NCBI RefSeq assembly: GCF_018881925.1
Contig: NZ_JACVPL010000009.1
Span: 26,193-90,192, forward strand
Reading direction: 5' to 3'
Length of the DNA stretch: 64,000 nucleotides
Source of the DNA: Polynucleobacter sp. Latsch14-2
Lineage (GTDB): Bacteria; Pseudomonadota; Gammaproteobacteria; Burkholderiales; Burkholderiaceae
In this document: positions 1-9,308 of the stretch, one piece after another
Position numbering within the stretch: the first letter of the stretch is position 1
Layout: each line of letters starts with the position of its first letter
Translations under genes and position numbers: made by a program
Notes under the pieces: model-generated
What the model saw: only the letters and a program-made list of their open reading frames with translations
Databases searched by the model: none
What the model was told of the DNA's origin: nothing

Positions 1-141
1 ACTCCGGAAATTAAGCAGCGCTGGAAAGACTTGGGGGGCTGGTCCGTTGGGGATACTCCGGCAAACACGAAACTATTTGTGGCCGCTGAAAAGAAGAAAT
101 GGGAGCAGGTGGCTACCCAGGCAAAGATTGAGAAGGAATGA
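1..141 (+). CDS. Bug/TctC-family solute receptor, C-terminal fragment
   Basis: Only the last 46 codons are inside the window, in frame 1, ending with TGA. The fragment has the usual end of Bug (TctC) periplasmic receptors: a TPAN stretch, then FVAAEKKKWEQV and a short charged tail. Such proteins bind carboxylates in the periplasm for tripartite tricarboxylate-type transport. A full-length relative lies at 5097-6074, whose C-terminus has the same layout. The fragment is short, so the family call is good but not certain. Confidence 0.7.
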   Translation, partial: TPEIKQRWKDLGGWSVGDTPANTKLFVAAEKKKWEQVATQAKIEKE

Positions 142-222
142 GCTAGCAAAGAGACTCTGAAATTACCGGCTTCTGGGAGGTTTGGGTAGAAACCTCACCA
201 GCTAAATGGCTACAATCAAAGT

Positions 223-507
223 ATGTACCTTGATGGCAACTTCATTGAAACGATTGGTTACTGCGCAGCTTTTTTAACGACCATTGCCTTTCTTCCTCAG
301 GCTATTCAGTCCTGGCGCAGCCGTGATTTATCGGGCATCTCTTTGGGCATGTACAGCTTATTTACTGCCGGTGTTGGTTTATGGTTAGCCTATGGAATCA
401 TCATCGAAAAATGGCCTCTAATTATTGCCAATGCCTTGACGTTTGCGTTGGCGCTTAGCATCCTTGTTCTGAAATTGCAGCATACTTATTACCGCGATCA
501 AAAATAG
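223..507 (+). CDS. SemiSWEET / PQ-loop sugar transporter-like membrane protein
   Basis: A 94-residue protein with three predicted membrane helices (about residues 9-25, 40-58 and 65-84). It carries the PQ motif as FLPQAIQSWRSRDLSGIS after helix 1, typical of bacterial SemiSWEETs, which are half-size sugar transporters that work as dimers in the inner membrane. Length fits the family (about 85-100). No strong Shine-Dalgarno precedes the ATG. It sits 23 bases before a fumarylacetoacetate-hydrolase-family gene and may be cotranscribed. The substrate cannot be read from sequence. Confidence 0.85.
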   Translation: MYLDGNFIETIGYCAAFLTTIAFLPQAIQSWRSRDLSGISLGMYSLFTAGVGLWLAYGIIIEKWPLIIANALTFALALSILVLKLQHTYYRDQK

Positions 508-530
508 AAAGACAAAAGAAAGGCAGTGCA

Positions 531-1418
531 ATGCGTTTATTTACCTATTACCCAAATCCATCAAACAAACAAGTGACTAATGTCGGCATTTTTAAAGACG
601 CCACTCAAAAAGAATGTATTGCTCTGACAGAAGTGGATGCCAATCTGCCGGCAAGTTTGCTTGAAATAATCGCCTCGCCATCCTCGATGAAGCGCGTCAA
701 AGAGATTCAAGGTCAAGCTAACCTCTCCTGGAAATCAAGCGATGGCATAGCATTTGCCCCTGTGATTCCAAAGCCTGAAAAAATTGTTTGCATGGGTCTG
801 AACTATGCAGATCACGCAAAAGAAGGCGGTCATGATCGTCCTGAATATCCATCCTTCTTTATGCGGGTACCTAGCTCTTTATTGGGTCACGAGCAGCCTA
901 TGATTGTTCCGCCCGTTTCAGATAAGTTGGATTACGAAGCTGAGTTAGCCTTCATTATTGGCAAACAATGCCATCGGCTGACTAAGGAGAATGCGCTTGA
1001 AGCTATTGCTGGATACAGTATTTTTAATGATGGCAGTATGCGTGACTATCAACGAAAAACCAATCAATGGACGATTGGTAAAAACTTCGATCAAACAGGT
1101 GGCTTTGGCCCCTGTCTCGTAACACCAGATGAACTACCTCTTGGTGCTCATGGTTTACGTATCCAATCGCGCCTCAATGGCAAGATCATGCAAGATAGCA
1201 ATACTGAGCATTTCTTATGGGATGTTGTTGAGACCTTGGTGCTGATTTCTGAGGTGATGACCTTAGAGCCGGGTGACGTTGTTATTACTGGAACCCCGGC
1301 TGGTGTAGGTTATGCGAGAACACCGCCGGTGTTTATGCGGGCGGGCGACATTATTGAGATTGAGATTGATGGTATTGGCATCTTGAAAAATCCGATTGCC
1401 AATGAAACCACTAAATAA
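531..1418 (+). CDS. Fumarylacetoacetate hydrolase family protein (295 aa)
   Basis: A full-length FAH-superfamily enzyme. An N-terminal domain of about 75 residues is followed by the catalytic fold from about residue 80: GLNYADHAKEGG, then the metal-ligand region DYEAELAFIIGK, a YSIFNDGSMRDYQ block, and the end motif GDVVITGTPAGVGYAR. The family hydrolyses, hydrates or decarboxylates 2-oxo-acids such as oxohept-3-enedioate or acylpyruvates in aromatic and sugar-acid catabolism. AAAGG precedes the ATG. A shorter paralogue follows 57 bases later on the same strand, suggesting a catabolic operon. Exact substrate is unknown. Confidence 0.85.
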   Translation: MRLFTYYPNPSNKQVTNVGIFKDATQKECIALTEVDANLPASLLEIIASPSSMKRVKEIQGQANLSWKSSDGIAFAPVIPKPEKIVCMGLNYADHAKEGGHDRPEYPSFFMRVPSSLLGHEQPMIVPPVSDKLDYEAELAFIIGKQCHRLTKENALEAIAGYSIFNDGSMRDYQRKTNQWTIGKNFDQTGGFGPCLVTPDELPLGAHGLRIQSRLNGKIMQDSNTEHFLWDVVETLVLISEVMTLEPGDVVITGTPAGVGYARTPPVFMRAGDIIEIEIDGIGILKNPIANETTK

Positions 1419-1475
1419 AGTATCAAAATCATTCATTATTAGAAGCTAAGTATTTTTCCTGTTGAGAGGTTAGTC

Positions 1476-2168
1476 ATGAGTTCAGCATATGTTATTGATC
1501 CACCCATCATCCCAACCTTGCCAGTTGCTGGGGATGTCCGCCGTTTTGCGGTCAATCGTATCTATTGTGTAGGCCGCAATTATGCTGACCATGCTCGTGA
1601 GATGGGGCATGATCCTGATCGTGAGCCACCATTCTTTTTTATGAAGCCGGCCACGGCGATCGTGACTGATGGAAAAGATATGGCTTACCCAAGTCTGTCT
1701 AATGATGTCCACCATGAGATTGAGATGGTCGTTGCCATAGCAAAGGGTGGAAAAAATATTCCTGCTGATAAAGCGCTTGATCATGTTTATGGTTACGGCG
1801 TTGGTCTTGACATGACACGTCGCGATTTACAAGGTGAAGCTAAAAAAATGGGTCGCCCTTGGGATACCGGTAAAGCTTTTGATGAATCCGCACCTTGTGG
1901 CAGCATAACTCCTGTAACGCAGTGCGGTCACCCAAGCAAGGGCAGCGTAAAACTTTTAGTCAATGGTGAACTACGACAAGAGGGCGATCTCAATCAATTA
2001 ATTTGGAATGTGCCTGATACGATCGCATACCTATCTACCTTATTTACTCTGGAGCCTGGTGACTTGATTTTCTCGGGGACACCTGCAGGTGTAGGCCCCG
2101 TCAAAAAAGGCGATGTTCTTGAGGGTAGTGTTGATGGCTTGCTTCCCCTCAAGGTAAAAATTACCTAA
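1476..2168 (+). CDS. FAH-family hydrolase, fumarylpyruvate hydrolase-like (230 aa)
   Basis: Compact FAH-superfamily protein without the N-terminal domain of its neighbour. Visible motifs are [15 protein letters not shown], the metal-binding [20 protein letters not shown] and the closing [11 protein letters not shown]. Length and the DMTRRDLQ block resemble fumarylpyruvate/acylpyruvate hydrolases (NagK or FAHD1 type) of the gentisate pathway, but no gentisate dioxygenase is nearby, so I give no symbol. Shine-Dalgarno GAGAGG lies upstream of the ATG. It is the last gene before a terminator shared with the convergent mmsA. Confidence 0.83.
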   Translation: MSSAYVIDPPIIPTLPVAGDVRRFAVNRIYCVGRNYADHAREMGHDPDREPPFFFMKPATAIVTDGKDMAYPSLSNDVHHEIEMVVAIAKGGKNIPADKALDHVYGYGVGLDMTRRDLQGEAKKMGRPWDTGKAFDESAPCGSITPVTQCGHPSKGSVKLLVNGELRQEGDLNQLIWNVPDTIAYLSTLFTLEPGDLIFSGTPAGVGPVKKGDVLEGSVDGLLPLKVKIT

Positions 2169-2203
2169 GCTGGGCGGTCCAAGGAGAGAGCAGCAGAATC
2201 TGT

Positions 2204-2233
2204 CACAAAAAAATGGGGACTTTCGTCCCCATT
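2204..2233 (-). terminator. Intrinsic terminator of mmsA, possibly bidirectional
   Basis: Perfect 9-base inverted repeat AATGGGGAC / GTCCCCATT around a four-base loop (2212-2233). Read on the minus strand the loop is GAAA, a GNRA tetraloop, and the stem is followed by a run of T, as expected for a terminator of the leftward mmsA gene. On the plus strand the stem is followed only by a mixed T-rich tract, so termination of the FAH gene there would be weaker. Confidence 0.75.
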
Positions 2234-2253
2234 GTTATTTACTTCTGAGCTGA

Positions 2254-3774
2254 TTACTTTGAAGTAGGCATTACAAACTCTGCGCCTTTAGCAATGCTTT
2301 CAGGCCAGCGCTGCATGACGCTCTTTTGTTTGGTGTAGAAACGAACACCTTCTTTGCCATAGGCATGCATATCGCCAAAGAGAGACTTCTTCCAGCCACC
2401 AAAACCATGCCAAGCCATCGGTACCGGAATAGGTACGTTGATGCCAACCATGCCGACTTGCACTCGGCGAGCAAATTCTCGGGCGATATTACCGTCGCTC
2501 GTAAAGCAGGCAACGCCATTACCAAATTCACATGAGTTGACGAGGTTTAATGCCTCGCTAAAATTAGCAACACGTAAACAAGATAGTACTGGCCCGAAGA
2601 TTTCCTCTAAGTAAATCTTCATATCAGGTGTGACGTTGTCGAAGAGGGTTCCGCCGATGAAGAAGCCATCTTCATGGCCGGCCACTTTTAGGTTGCGACC
2701 ATCGACCAACAATTTAGCGCCAGAAGCAACGCCACTTTCGATGTAGCCGGTAATGCGCTCAAGAGCAGCTTTGGTCACAATAGGACCCATCTCCGCATCT
2801 AGTTCCATGCCATTCTTGACCTTCAAAGTCTTGGTACGTTCAATCAGTTTTGGCATGATTTTGTCAGCTGCATCGCCGACTAAAACTGCTACAGATATAG
2901 CCATACAGCGTTCGCCAGCAGAGCCATAGGCCGCACCAATTAATGCATCAATTGCTTTATCCATATCGGCATCAGGCATGATGACCATATGATTCTTGGC
3001 TCCGCCAAGTGCTTGGGAGCGTTTACCAAAGTGAGCGCAGCGTTCGTAGATATAGTTGGCAATTGGGGTCGAGCCCACAAAACTCACTGCTTTGACGTGG
3101 GGATTTTCAATCAGGGCATCAACCGCTTCTTTGTCACCTTGAACCACATTAAAGACGCCATCCGGCAAGCCAGCTTCTTTCAGCAACTTGGCCATAAACA
3201 ATGAGGCAGAAGGATCTGTTGGGCTTGGTTTTAGGATGAAGGTGTTGCCGCAGGCAATGGCCACAGGGAACATCCACATCGGCACCATGACAGGGAAGTT
3301 AAAGGGTGTGATGCCAGCAACTACGCCTAAGGGCTGACGCATCACCCAGTTATCAATATCAGTGGAGACTTGTTCTGTATAGTCGCCCTTAAGAAGTTCG
3401 GGGATGCCGGTAGCAAATTCCACAATCTCAATCCCACGCACAACTTCACCTTGGGCATCAGTAAATACTTTGCCATGTTCGGCGGTAATGATGGCAGCTA
3501 GTTCATCGCGATTGGCGTTTAATAACTCAAGATACTTAAACATGATCCGAGCACGACGCAAAGGGGAGGTCTGGCTCCAAGATTCAAATGCAGTTTGCGC
3601 GATTGATACAACATCATCAACTTCTTTACGGCTAGCAAGCGCAACGCGTCGGGCAACTTTGCCTTGGACAGGGTTGTAGACATCGGCAAAACGACCATCC
3701 TTGGGATTAACTACCTTGCCGCCGACATAGTGACCAATATCTTCTTTAGATTCAAAGGCTTGAGGTGCATTCAT
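2254..3774 (-). CDS. mmsA: CoA-acylating methylmalonate-semialdehyde dehydrogenase
   Basis: A 506-residue aldehyde dehydrogenase of the MmsA subfamily, which oxidises (methyl)malonate semialdehyde with NAD and CoA to propionyl- or acetyl-CoA in valine, inositol and beta-alanine breakdown. Visible are the catalytic-site Asn in [10 protein letters not shown] (about residue 159), the family signature [13 protein letters not shown] with catalytic Cys290, and EEIFGPVL. The usual general-base Glu of hydrolytic ALDHs is replaced by the GGAKNH context typical of CoA-acylating members. Divergent from the OYE-type gene. A propionyl-CoA made here could link to propionate metabolism (see prpE). Confidence 0.92.
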   Translation of the reverse strand: MNAPQAFESKEDIGHYVGGKVVNPKDGRFADVYNPVQGKVARRVALASRKEVDDVVSIAQTAFESWSQTSPLRRARIMFKYLELLNANRDELAAIITAEHGKVFTDAQGEVVRGIEIVEFATGIPELLKGDYTEQVSTDIDNWVMRQPLGVVAGITPFNFPVMVPMWMFPVAIACGNTFILKPSPTDPSASLFMAKLLKEAGLPDGVFNVVQGDKEAVDALIENPHVKAVSFVGSTPIANYIYERCAHFGKRSQALGGAKNHMVIMPDADMDKAIDALIGAAYGSAGERCMAISVAVLVGDAADKIMPKLIERTKTLKVKNGMELDAEMGPIVTKAALERITGYIESGVASGAKLLVDGRNLKVAGHEDGFFIGGTLFDNVTPDMKIYLEEIFGPVLSCLRVANFSEALNLVNSCEFGNGVACFTSDGNIAREFARRVQVGMVGINVPIPVPMAWHGFGGWKKSLFGDMHAYGKEGVRFYTKQKSVMQRWPESIAKGAEFVMPTSK

Positions 3775-3954
3775 AGAGTATGTATTTCAGAGTATTAGGG
3801 GTTAAGGGGGCTATAGCCAAGGCGCTTAGCAATACTATCTGCACGTCTTTGCTGTCTCGTTTATTCTAGTTTTAAGTATTCTATCGCTTTCAGCGAATTC
3901 CGACATTTTCTTACTGTTTTATGTGTATTTAGCTGTCTTCGAAAAGGTTCACCC

Positions 3955-5076
3955 ATGAGTCTATTATTTTCAAGCTACACCCTCAATTCGCCTCGAGGAC
4001 CATTGAGGCTTGCTAACCGAATTGTTGTTGCACCTATGTGCCAATATGCCGCAGTCAATGGTGAGGCAACTGATTGGCATTTAATGCATTGGGGAAACTT
4101 GCTCAATAGTGGAGCTGCTTTATTCATTATTGAGGCTACTGGGGTTACGCCCGAAGGGCGCATTACTCCAGCCTGTCTTGGTTTATGGGATGAGCGGACA
4201 GAAGTTGCCCTAAAAAATACATTAAAGAGGGCTCGCAAATTGGCACCTGCAATGCCGGTGTTTATTCAACTGGCGCATGCAGGGCGCAAAGCCTCAAGTG
4301 CAAGCCCTTGGGATGGTGGTCAATTGCTTTCAGTAGATCAAGGCGGCTGGGAGACTAAAGCCCCTTCTGCGATTGCCCAATTGGAAGGAGAGCGCTTACC
4401 GCATGAGCTCTCAACAGTAGAGTTGCAAGACTTGATTGAGGCATTTGTTCAGGCGGCGCAACGTGCCGACAGGGTAGGGGTTGACGGAATCGAATTGCAT
4501 GGTGCCCATGGATATCTATTGCATCAATTTTTATCTCCGATCGCCAATCAACGTACCGACCAGTACGGCGGTTCTTTTGAAAACCGTATCCGCTTTCCGC
4601 TTGCGTTATTTAAGGCGGTGCGTGCGGCATATCAAGGTGTATTAGGAATACGGATTTCTGCAACAGATTGGATTGAGGGTGGCTGGACACCAGAAGAGAC
4701 TGCAGAGTTTGCTGCGCGTTTAAAGCCGCTCGGCTGTAATTTTGTTCACATCTCCTCTGGCGGTATTTCTCCAAAGCAGAAAATTGCAATTGGTCCAAAT
4801 TATCAGGTTCCTTTTGCAAAGACTGTCAAAGACATGGCGGGTTTACCAACGATGACCGTTGGTTTAATTACTGACCCCCACCAAGCTGAAGCGATCCTGG
4901 AGCGCGGGGATGCTGATTTAATTGCCCTAGCGCGTGCCTTTTTATACAAGCCACGCTGGGGCTGGGAGGCGGCAGCAGCTTTGGATGGTACGGTAGCTTC
5001 TCAGGAGCAGTATTGGCGTTGCTTACCGCGTGAAGCGCAAGCTATCTTTGGTGATGTTAAGGTAGGGCAACGATAG
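3955..5076 (+). CDS. NADH:flavin oxidoreductase, old yellow enzyme family (YqjM-like)
   Basis: A 373-residue FMN-binding TIM-barrel enzyme. Motifs: NRIVVAPMCQYAA at the N-terminus with the flavin-tuning Cys of the YqjM class, IQLAHAGRKAS (substrate-binding His), GVDGIELHGAHGYLLHQFLSP, the NQRTDQYGGSFENR barrel signature, and ADLIALARAFLYKPRW with the phosphate-binding loop. It probably reduces activated C=C bonds of unsaturated carbonyls with NAD(P)H in the cytoplasm. The Bug receptor gene follows 20 bases later, so the two are probably cotranscribed. Physiological substrate unknown. Confidence 0.88.
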   Translation: MSLLFSSYTLNSPRGPLRLANRIVVAPMCQYAAVNGEATDWHLMHWGNLLNSGAALFIIEATGVTPEGRITPACLGLWDERTEVALKNTLKRARKLAPAMPVFIQLAHAGRKASSASPWDGGQLLSVDQGGWETKAPSAIAQLEGERLPHELSTVELQDLIEAFVQAAQRADRVGVDGIELHGAHGYLLHQFLSPIANQRTDQYGGSFENRIRFPLALFKAVRAAYQGVLGIRISATDWIEGGWTPEETAEFAARLKPLGCNFVHISSGGISPKQKIAIGPNYQVPFAKTVKDMAGLPTMTVGLITDPHQAEAILERGDADLIALARAFLYKPRWGWEAAAALDGTVASQEQYWRCLPREAQAIFGDVKVGQR

Positions 5077-5096
5077 AAATTAAACGGGGAATCAAT

Positions 5097-6074
5097 ATGA
5101 ATGCAGTCAACACACTTCGGAAGTTTTTTTCAGCACTCCTAATGATCTTAGGCGCAGGTCTTGCGCATGCACAATCTTTTCCAGATCATCCGATTGTCTT
5201 AGTTGTACCAAACCCCCCAGGTGGCTTAGTCGATACTTCGGCGCGCTTATTAAGTGAGCCGCTAACGAGATTAACGGGTCAAGCAGTGATCGTAGATAAC
5301 AAACCTGGTGCGAGCGGGAATACTGCGTATCAATATGTTGCTAAGGCAAAGCCTGACGGTTATACCTTGTTGATTTCTTACTCTGGCTACCATGTAGGAA
5401 ATCCCGCCTTAATGGACAAATTGCCATGGGACCCAATTAAAGATTTTTCACCCGTAGCACTGTTGACAGTGTCTACCAATGTAATCGCTGTGCACCCTTC
5501 TGTGCCAGTCAATAATCTCAAAGAATTTATTGCCTATGCTAAAGCCAATCCGGGTAAGCTGAACTATGCATCACAAGGCAACGGTTCGGTCTCGCATATT
5601 GGTACAGAAATATTTAAGCAAATTACTGGCGTAGAGATGGTGCATGTTCCCTATAAAGGCTCTGGGCCTGCAGTGCAAGATGTGCTAGCAGGTCAGGTAC
5701 AAGTGTTCATCACGACGCCACCGTCGGTGATGCAGCATGTTCAGAGTGGAAAGTTAAAAGCGCTGGCCGTTACTGGTAAAACACGCCATCCTGGCATGCC
5801 TGATGTACCTACAACTGCTGAAGCTGGTCTGCCTAATTTCCAGCTGGAATCTTGGGTCGCTTTATATGCACCAGCTAAGACACCTACCTCGGTCATTGCT
5901 AAGTTGAGCGAGGATGTCAAAAAGAGTTTGGTACTACCAGAGGTTAAGGAGCGTGCTGAAGTTGCAGGTGTAGAGTTGCGCTATCTCACGCCGGGCCAAA
6001 TGGATGCCTTACTAAAGAAGGAGTTGCCATTCTGGAATAAGGCAATTAAGTCGGCCAATATTACGCTTGATTAA
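5097..6074 (+). CDS. Bug/TctC-family periplasmic solute-binding protein
   Basis: 325 residues with a signal peptide (hydrophobic stretch about 8-24, cleavage after AHA-QS) and the Bug fold: FPDHPIVLVVPNPPGGLVDTSARLLSEPL, NKPGASGN, HVPYKGSGPAVQDVLAGQVQV, and MPDVPTTAEAGLPNF. These receptors bind carboxylates and feed TctAB permeases, but no TctA or TctB genes are nearby, so this is an orphan receptor as is common in Burkholderiales. It follows the OYE-type gene closely and converges on the amidase gene. Ligand unknown. Confidence 0.9.
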   Translation: MNAVNTLRKFFSALLMILGAGLAHAQSFPDHPIVLVVPNPPGGLVDTSARLLSEPLTRLTGQAVIVDNKPGASGNTAYQYVAKAKPDGYTLLISYSGYHVGNPALMDKLPWDPIKDFSPVALLTVSTNVIAVHPSVPVNNLKEFIAYAKANPGKLNYASQGNGSVSHIGTEIFKQITGVEMVHVPYKGSGPAVQDVLAGQVQVFITTPPSVMQHVQSGKLKALAVTGKTRHPGMPDVPTTAEAGLPNFQLESWVALYAPAKTPTSVIAKLSEDVKKSLVLPEVKERAEVAGVELRYLTPGQMDALLKKELPFWNKAIKSANITLD

Positions 6075-6095
6075 TCAGTCTTTAGGGTTTCATCA

Positions 6096-7406
6096 CTAAG
6101 CCTGATCCCGCATCACGGGATCAGAGAGCGAGCGTGCAAATGCTCTGGCTGCACTTAACAAGAAATGATCTTTCCCGGGGCCTGCAATCAACTGCACCCC
6201 AACTGGTAGGCCAGTAGGACCGCTGGTAATGTTCAGGTTAATACAAGGTAGACCGAGCAAGGTCCAGATTCTGCAAAAGATGGGATTCCCTGTGCCTTCT
6301 TTTGCAATTAAGGCCTCCCCAGCTGCGCTTGGTGCGATGATGAGATCAACATCCTTGCTAAATATCAGTTCTATAGCGGCATGCGCCTCTTGGTTCAGCA
6401 GTAGATCTTTTGTATATTGCTCATAAGAAATTGCAGCACCTTCATTAAGTTGCTTGGTAATTTGCGGACTTAATTTTTTAGGGAAGCGCATGCGCTCAAA
6501 GGTTAGGGTGCGCGATAGCTCGGCTCCCATGATGCGAGCTTGGGTCTGTGAAAAATCATCAAATAATGTGGGCAACTTTAGGTCGCCAACCGCGCCCTTG
6601 GCGATGACTTCCGCCGCATAGCGGGCAATCGCTAAAGCGGCCCTAGTTTCTTTTTGAGTGAGCCCCCAATCTGGCGTTTTGCAGATTGCAATTCGTGGTT
6701 TGTTATGTAGGTCTGTAATGTTGGCTAGCGAGTGATCGCCACTCATTGCCGCCACTCCCAAGGCGACATCCCCAACGCTCCTGCCAAAACACCCCAAGGT
6801 ATCCTGAATTGGGGACAGACTTTTAACTCCACCCGTACTGATTTTTCCGTAGCTTGGCTTGTAGCCAATCACCCCGCAAAATGAAGCTGGTCGAATAATC
6901 GAGCCTGCTGTTTGGCTACCTGTAGCAAGTGGCACCATAAAATCGGCAACCGCCGCAGCTGATCCGCTGGAGGAGCCGCCCGGGGTGTATTTGGGATCGT
7001 GTGGGTTGGTGGTTACTGGGACCTTAAAGGTTGCAAATTCAGTGGTGACCGTTTTCCCCAGAATAATTCCGCCGGCTTGGCGCATGAGTGCTACAGAAAC
7101 GGCGTCGGTTGCAGGGTAGTGATTGTTATAAATTGGTGAACCATAGGAGGTGGGTAGGTCAAAGGTGTCAAAAAGATCCTTAACTCCAATAGGTAGGCCA
7201 TGTAAAAGGCCCTTAATTGCCCCCTTATCGAGCTCTCTTGCTCTAGCTAAGGCATTCTCTTTCCCAAGGCTTACCCAGGCCTTGACAGTGCTTTCTCTTT
7301 GGCCAATCCGGTCTAGGCAAGCCAGCAAAAGGTCGGTGGCTTTAATCTCTCTTTTCGCAAGGGCATTTGCCGCTTGAGATGCGGTAAGGCTTTCTAGATC
7401 TTTCAT
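6096..7406 (-). CDS. Amidase signature family enzyme
   Basis: 436 residues of the amidase signature family, which hydrolyses carboxamides using a Ser-cisSer-Lys triad. The Lys is in LPIGVKDLFDT (about K76), the Gly/Ser-rich core is TPGGSSSGSAAAVAD (about 141-155), and the nucleophile Ser is in GSQTAGSIIRPA (about S169), followed by GVIGYKPSYG. The C-terminus has the expected GLPVGVQLIAGPG. It stands next to catabolic genes and is not gatA, because no gatB/gatC is near. Substrate cannot be predicted. Confidence 0.88.
   Translation of the reverse strand: MKDLESLTASQAANALAKREIKATDLLLACLDRIGQRESTVKAWVSLGKENALARARELDKGAIKGLLHGLPIGVKDLFDTFDLPTSYGSPIYNNHYPATDAVSVALMRQAGGIILGKTVTTEFATFKVPVTTNPHDPKYTPGGSSSGSAAAVADFMVPLATGSQTAGSIIRPASFCGVIGYKPSYGKISTGGVKSLSPIQDTLGCFGRSVGDVALGVAAMSGDHSLANITDLHNKPRIAICKTPDWGLTQKETRAALAIARYAAEVIAKGAVGDLKLPTLFDDFSQTQARIMGAELSRTLTFERMRFPKKLSPQITKQLNEGAAISYEQYTKDLLLNQEAHAAIELIFSKDVDLIIAPSAAGEALIAKEGTGNPIFCRIWTLLGLPCINLNITSGPTGLPVGVQLIAGPGKDHFLLSAARAFARSLSDPVMRDQA
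6102..6124. terminator. Perfect inverted repeat at the convergent gene ends
   Basis: Nine-base perfect arms CTGATCCCG / CGGGATCAG with a five-base loop. The repeat lies within the last codons of the amidase gene, 28 bases after the Bug stop codon. No T-run follows on either strand, so it may only stabilise transcript ends or act as a factor-dependent terminator. Confidence 0.4.
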
Positions 7407-7475
7407 GGACCTATTCTACTTTTGGTGGCGTATGATCGCAATTTACCTTTTTAATTATTCCTAGAAATACGCAAT

Positions 7476-8135
7476 ATGAAGCAACATTCAGTACGTGAAG
7501 CTTGGCTAGAAGACGCTGTAAGGCACCTAGAGCCCGTCTTTTCAAAAGCGGGTTACGCCATTCCACCGGTTCGAGTTTCTTGTGGATTTCCAGCCTCCAG
7601 TAGCCCAAGAACAACCCTTGGCCAATGCTGGCCTAGAGAGCGCTCTGGTGGCGGCGTCAATGAGATCTTTATATCTCCTAAGTTAGATGATCCAGTTCAG
7701 TTGTTAGATACCTTGGTTCATGAGCTTTGCCATGCCGTTGACGACTGCTTCAGTGGTCACGGCGAGGATTTCAAGGGTATTGCGCAAACTGTCGGGCTCG
7801 AGGGGCCTGCTCGTATGGCCCATGCCACAGAGGCTCTGGTTGTTAGGCTCATGATGATTAGCCAGGAGTTGGGCCCATATCCACACCAAGCCATTGTTTT
7901 TCCACCCCCACGACCAAGTAACGCTAGTCGTAGTAAGGCTAAATGTGGCCAATGCGGCTATGAAGTGACTCTGCTAAAGCGTTGGGCTAGCTATGGCGCC
8001 CCCATCTGCCCCAAAGACAATATTCGGATGCAGGAGGCAGTTCCTGAAACCATTGAGAACACTGCGGATCACGATAGCGAGTCGATTAAGGGTGACAAAC
8101 CAAAGGCCGACGAAATTAGGCGCGCGATTAGTTAA
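7476..8135 (+). CDS. SprT-like zinc metalloprotein
   Basis: 219 residues with a SprT-like domain. The metal motif HELCH (H82, E83, H86) is followed by SGHGEDF (H95), which matches the HExxH plus third-His pattern. A C-terminal zinc-ribbon remnant has CGQC (C157, C160) and a single downstream Cys (C178) followed by Pro, so one ligand may be missing. Relatives include SprT and the Spartan proteases that act on DNA-protein crosslinks, but the bacterial role is unclear. The last 35 residues are acidic and probably disordered. Unlinked in function to its neighbours as far as I can see. Confidence 0.75.
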   Translation: MKQHSVREAWLEDAVRHLEPVFSKAGYAIPPVRVSCGFPASSSPRTTLGQCWPRERSGGGVNEIFISPKLDDPVQLLDTLVHELCHAVDDCFSGHGEDFKGIAQTVGLEGPARMAHATEALVVRLMMISQELGPYPHQAIVFPPPRPSNASRSKAKCGQCGYEVTLLKRWASYGAPICPKDNIRMQEAVPETIENTADHDSESIKGDKPKADEIRRAIS

Positions 8136-8197
8136 TAAATAAGCTAGTAAAATCAAAGCACCAATTAGAACAATCCATTTCAAGAGACTGAAACAAT

Positions 8198-9289
8198 ATG
8201 AAATCCAACAAGATCGTTAAAAACCCAAAAATTGCTGTTATCGCTGGTGATGGCATTGGTAAAGAGGTAATGCCTGAGGGCGTACGTGCATTAGAGGCTG
8301 CAAGTAAAAAATTTGGTATTGGTATGCAGTTTGATCATTTTGATTTTGCCAGTTGCGACTATTACTTGAAGCACGGCAAGATGATGCCCGATGACTGGTT
8401 TGATACCTTGATGAAATACGACGCAATCTATTTCGGCGCAGTGGGTATGCCTAGTATTCTGCCTGACCACGTATCTCTATGGGGTAGCTTGATTCAGTTC
8501 CGTCGCTGCTTTGATCAGTACGTTAATTTGCGCCCAGTGCGCCTGCTACCTGGAGTGCCTTGCCCATTGGCAAATCGCAAGCCTGGCGATATTGATTTCT
8601 TTGTAGTGCGTGAAAACACCGAAGGTGAGTACTCTAGCGTTGGTGGAAAAATGTTCCCAGACACTGATCGTGAGTTTGTGATTCAGGAATCTATTTTTAC
8701 CCGCCAAGGCGTTGATCGTATTTTGCAATACGCTTTTGATTTGGCTCAGAGCCGTCCTAAAAAGCATCTTACCTCTGCGACGAAGTCTAATGGTATTGCG
8801 ATCACCATGCCTTATTGGGATGAGCGTGTTGAAGCCATGTCTAAGAAGTTTGCAGATATCAGAACGGACAAATACCATATTGATATTTTGGCTGCTCATT
8901 TTGTGATGAACCCAGATCGTTTTGATGTCGTGGTAGCAAGTAATTTATTCGGCGACATTCTCTCAGACTTGGGTCCAGCATGTACCGGCACGATTGCGGT
9001 TGCTCCTTCAGGAAGCATTAATCCAGAAGGCAAGTTCCCGTCGCTTTTTGAGCCAGTGCATGGTTCAGCCCCAGATATTTACGGCCAAATGATTGCTAAC
9101 CCTATTGGTCAAATCTGGAGTGGTTCAATGATGTTAGATCACCTAGGTTACCCAGAGGCTGGTAAGGCGATCTTTACGGCGATTGAAAAAACATTGGCTG
9201 CAGGTCCAGGGCACGCTCCCTTGACTCCAGATCTTGGTGGAACAGCAAAGACTGATGACCTTGGAAAAGCGATTGCTGCTGCGATTTAA
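8198..9289 (+). CDS. Tartrate / D-malate dehydrogenase-type decarboxylating dehydrogenase
   Basis: A 363-residue member of the isocitrate/isopropylmalate dehydrogenase family. It has the start AVIAGDGIGKEVMPEGVRAL, the substrate loop with LRPVRLLPGVPCPL, VRENTEGEYSSVGG, and the metal site NLFGDILSDLGPACTGTIAVAPSGSINPEG. The ENTEGEYS and GGKMFP features fit the tartrate dehydrogenase/D-malate dehydrogenase branch (TtuC/DmlA) better than LeuB, and no leuCD genes are adjacent. It would oxidise tartrate or D-malate with NAD. A weak RBS (GAGAC) lies before the ATG. It precedes the OGT gene by 19 bases. Confidence 0.85.
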   Translation: MKSNKIVKNPKIAVIAGDGIGKEVMPEGVRALEAASKKFGIGMQFDHFDFASCDYYLKHGKMMPDDWFDTLMKYDAIYFGAVGMPSILPDHVSLWGSLIQFRRCFDQYVNLRPVRLLPGVPCPLANRKPGDIDFFVVRENTEGEYSSVGGKMFPDTDREFVIQESIFTRQGVDRILQYAFDLAQSRPKKHLTSATKSNGIAITMPYWDERVEAMSKKFADIRTDKYHIDILAAHFVMNPDRFDVVVASNLFGDILSDLGPACTGTIAVAPSGSINPEGKFPSLFEPVHGSAPDIYGQMIANPIGQIWSGSMMLDHLGYPEAGKAIFTAIEKTLAAGPGHAPLTPDLGGTAKTDDLGKAIAAAI

Positions 9290-9308
9290 TATTAGCTAGT
9301 TTTTTTCA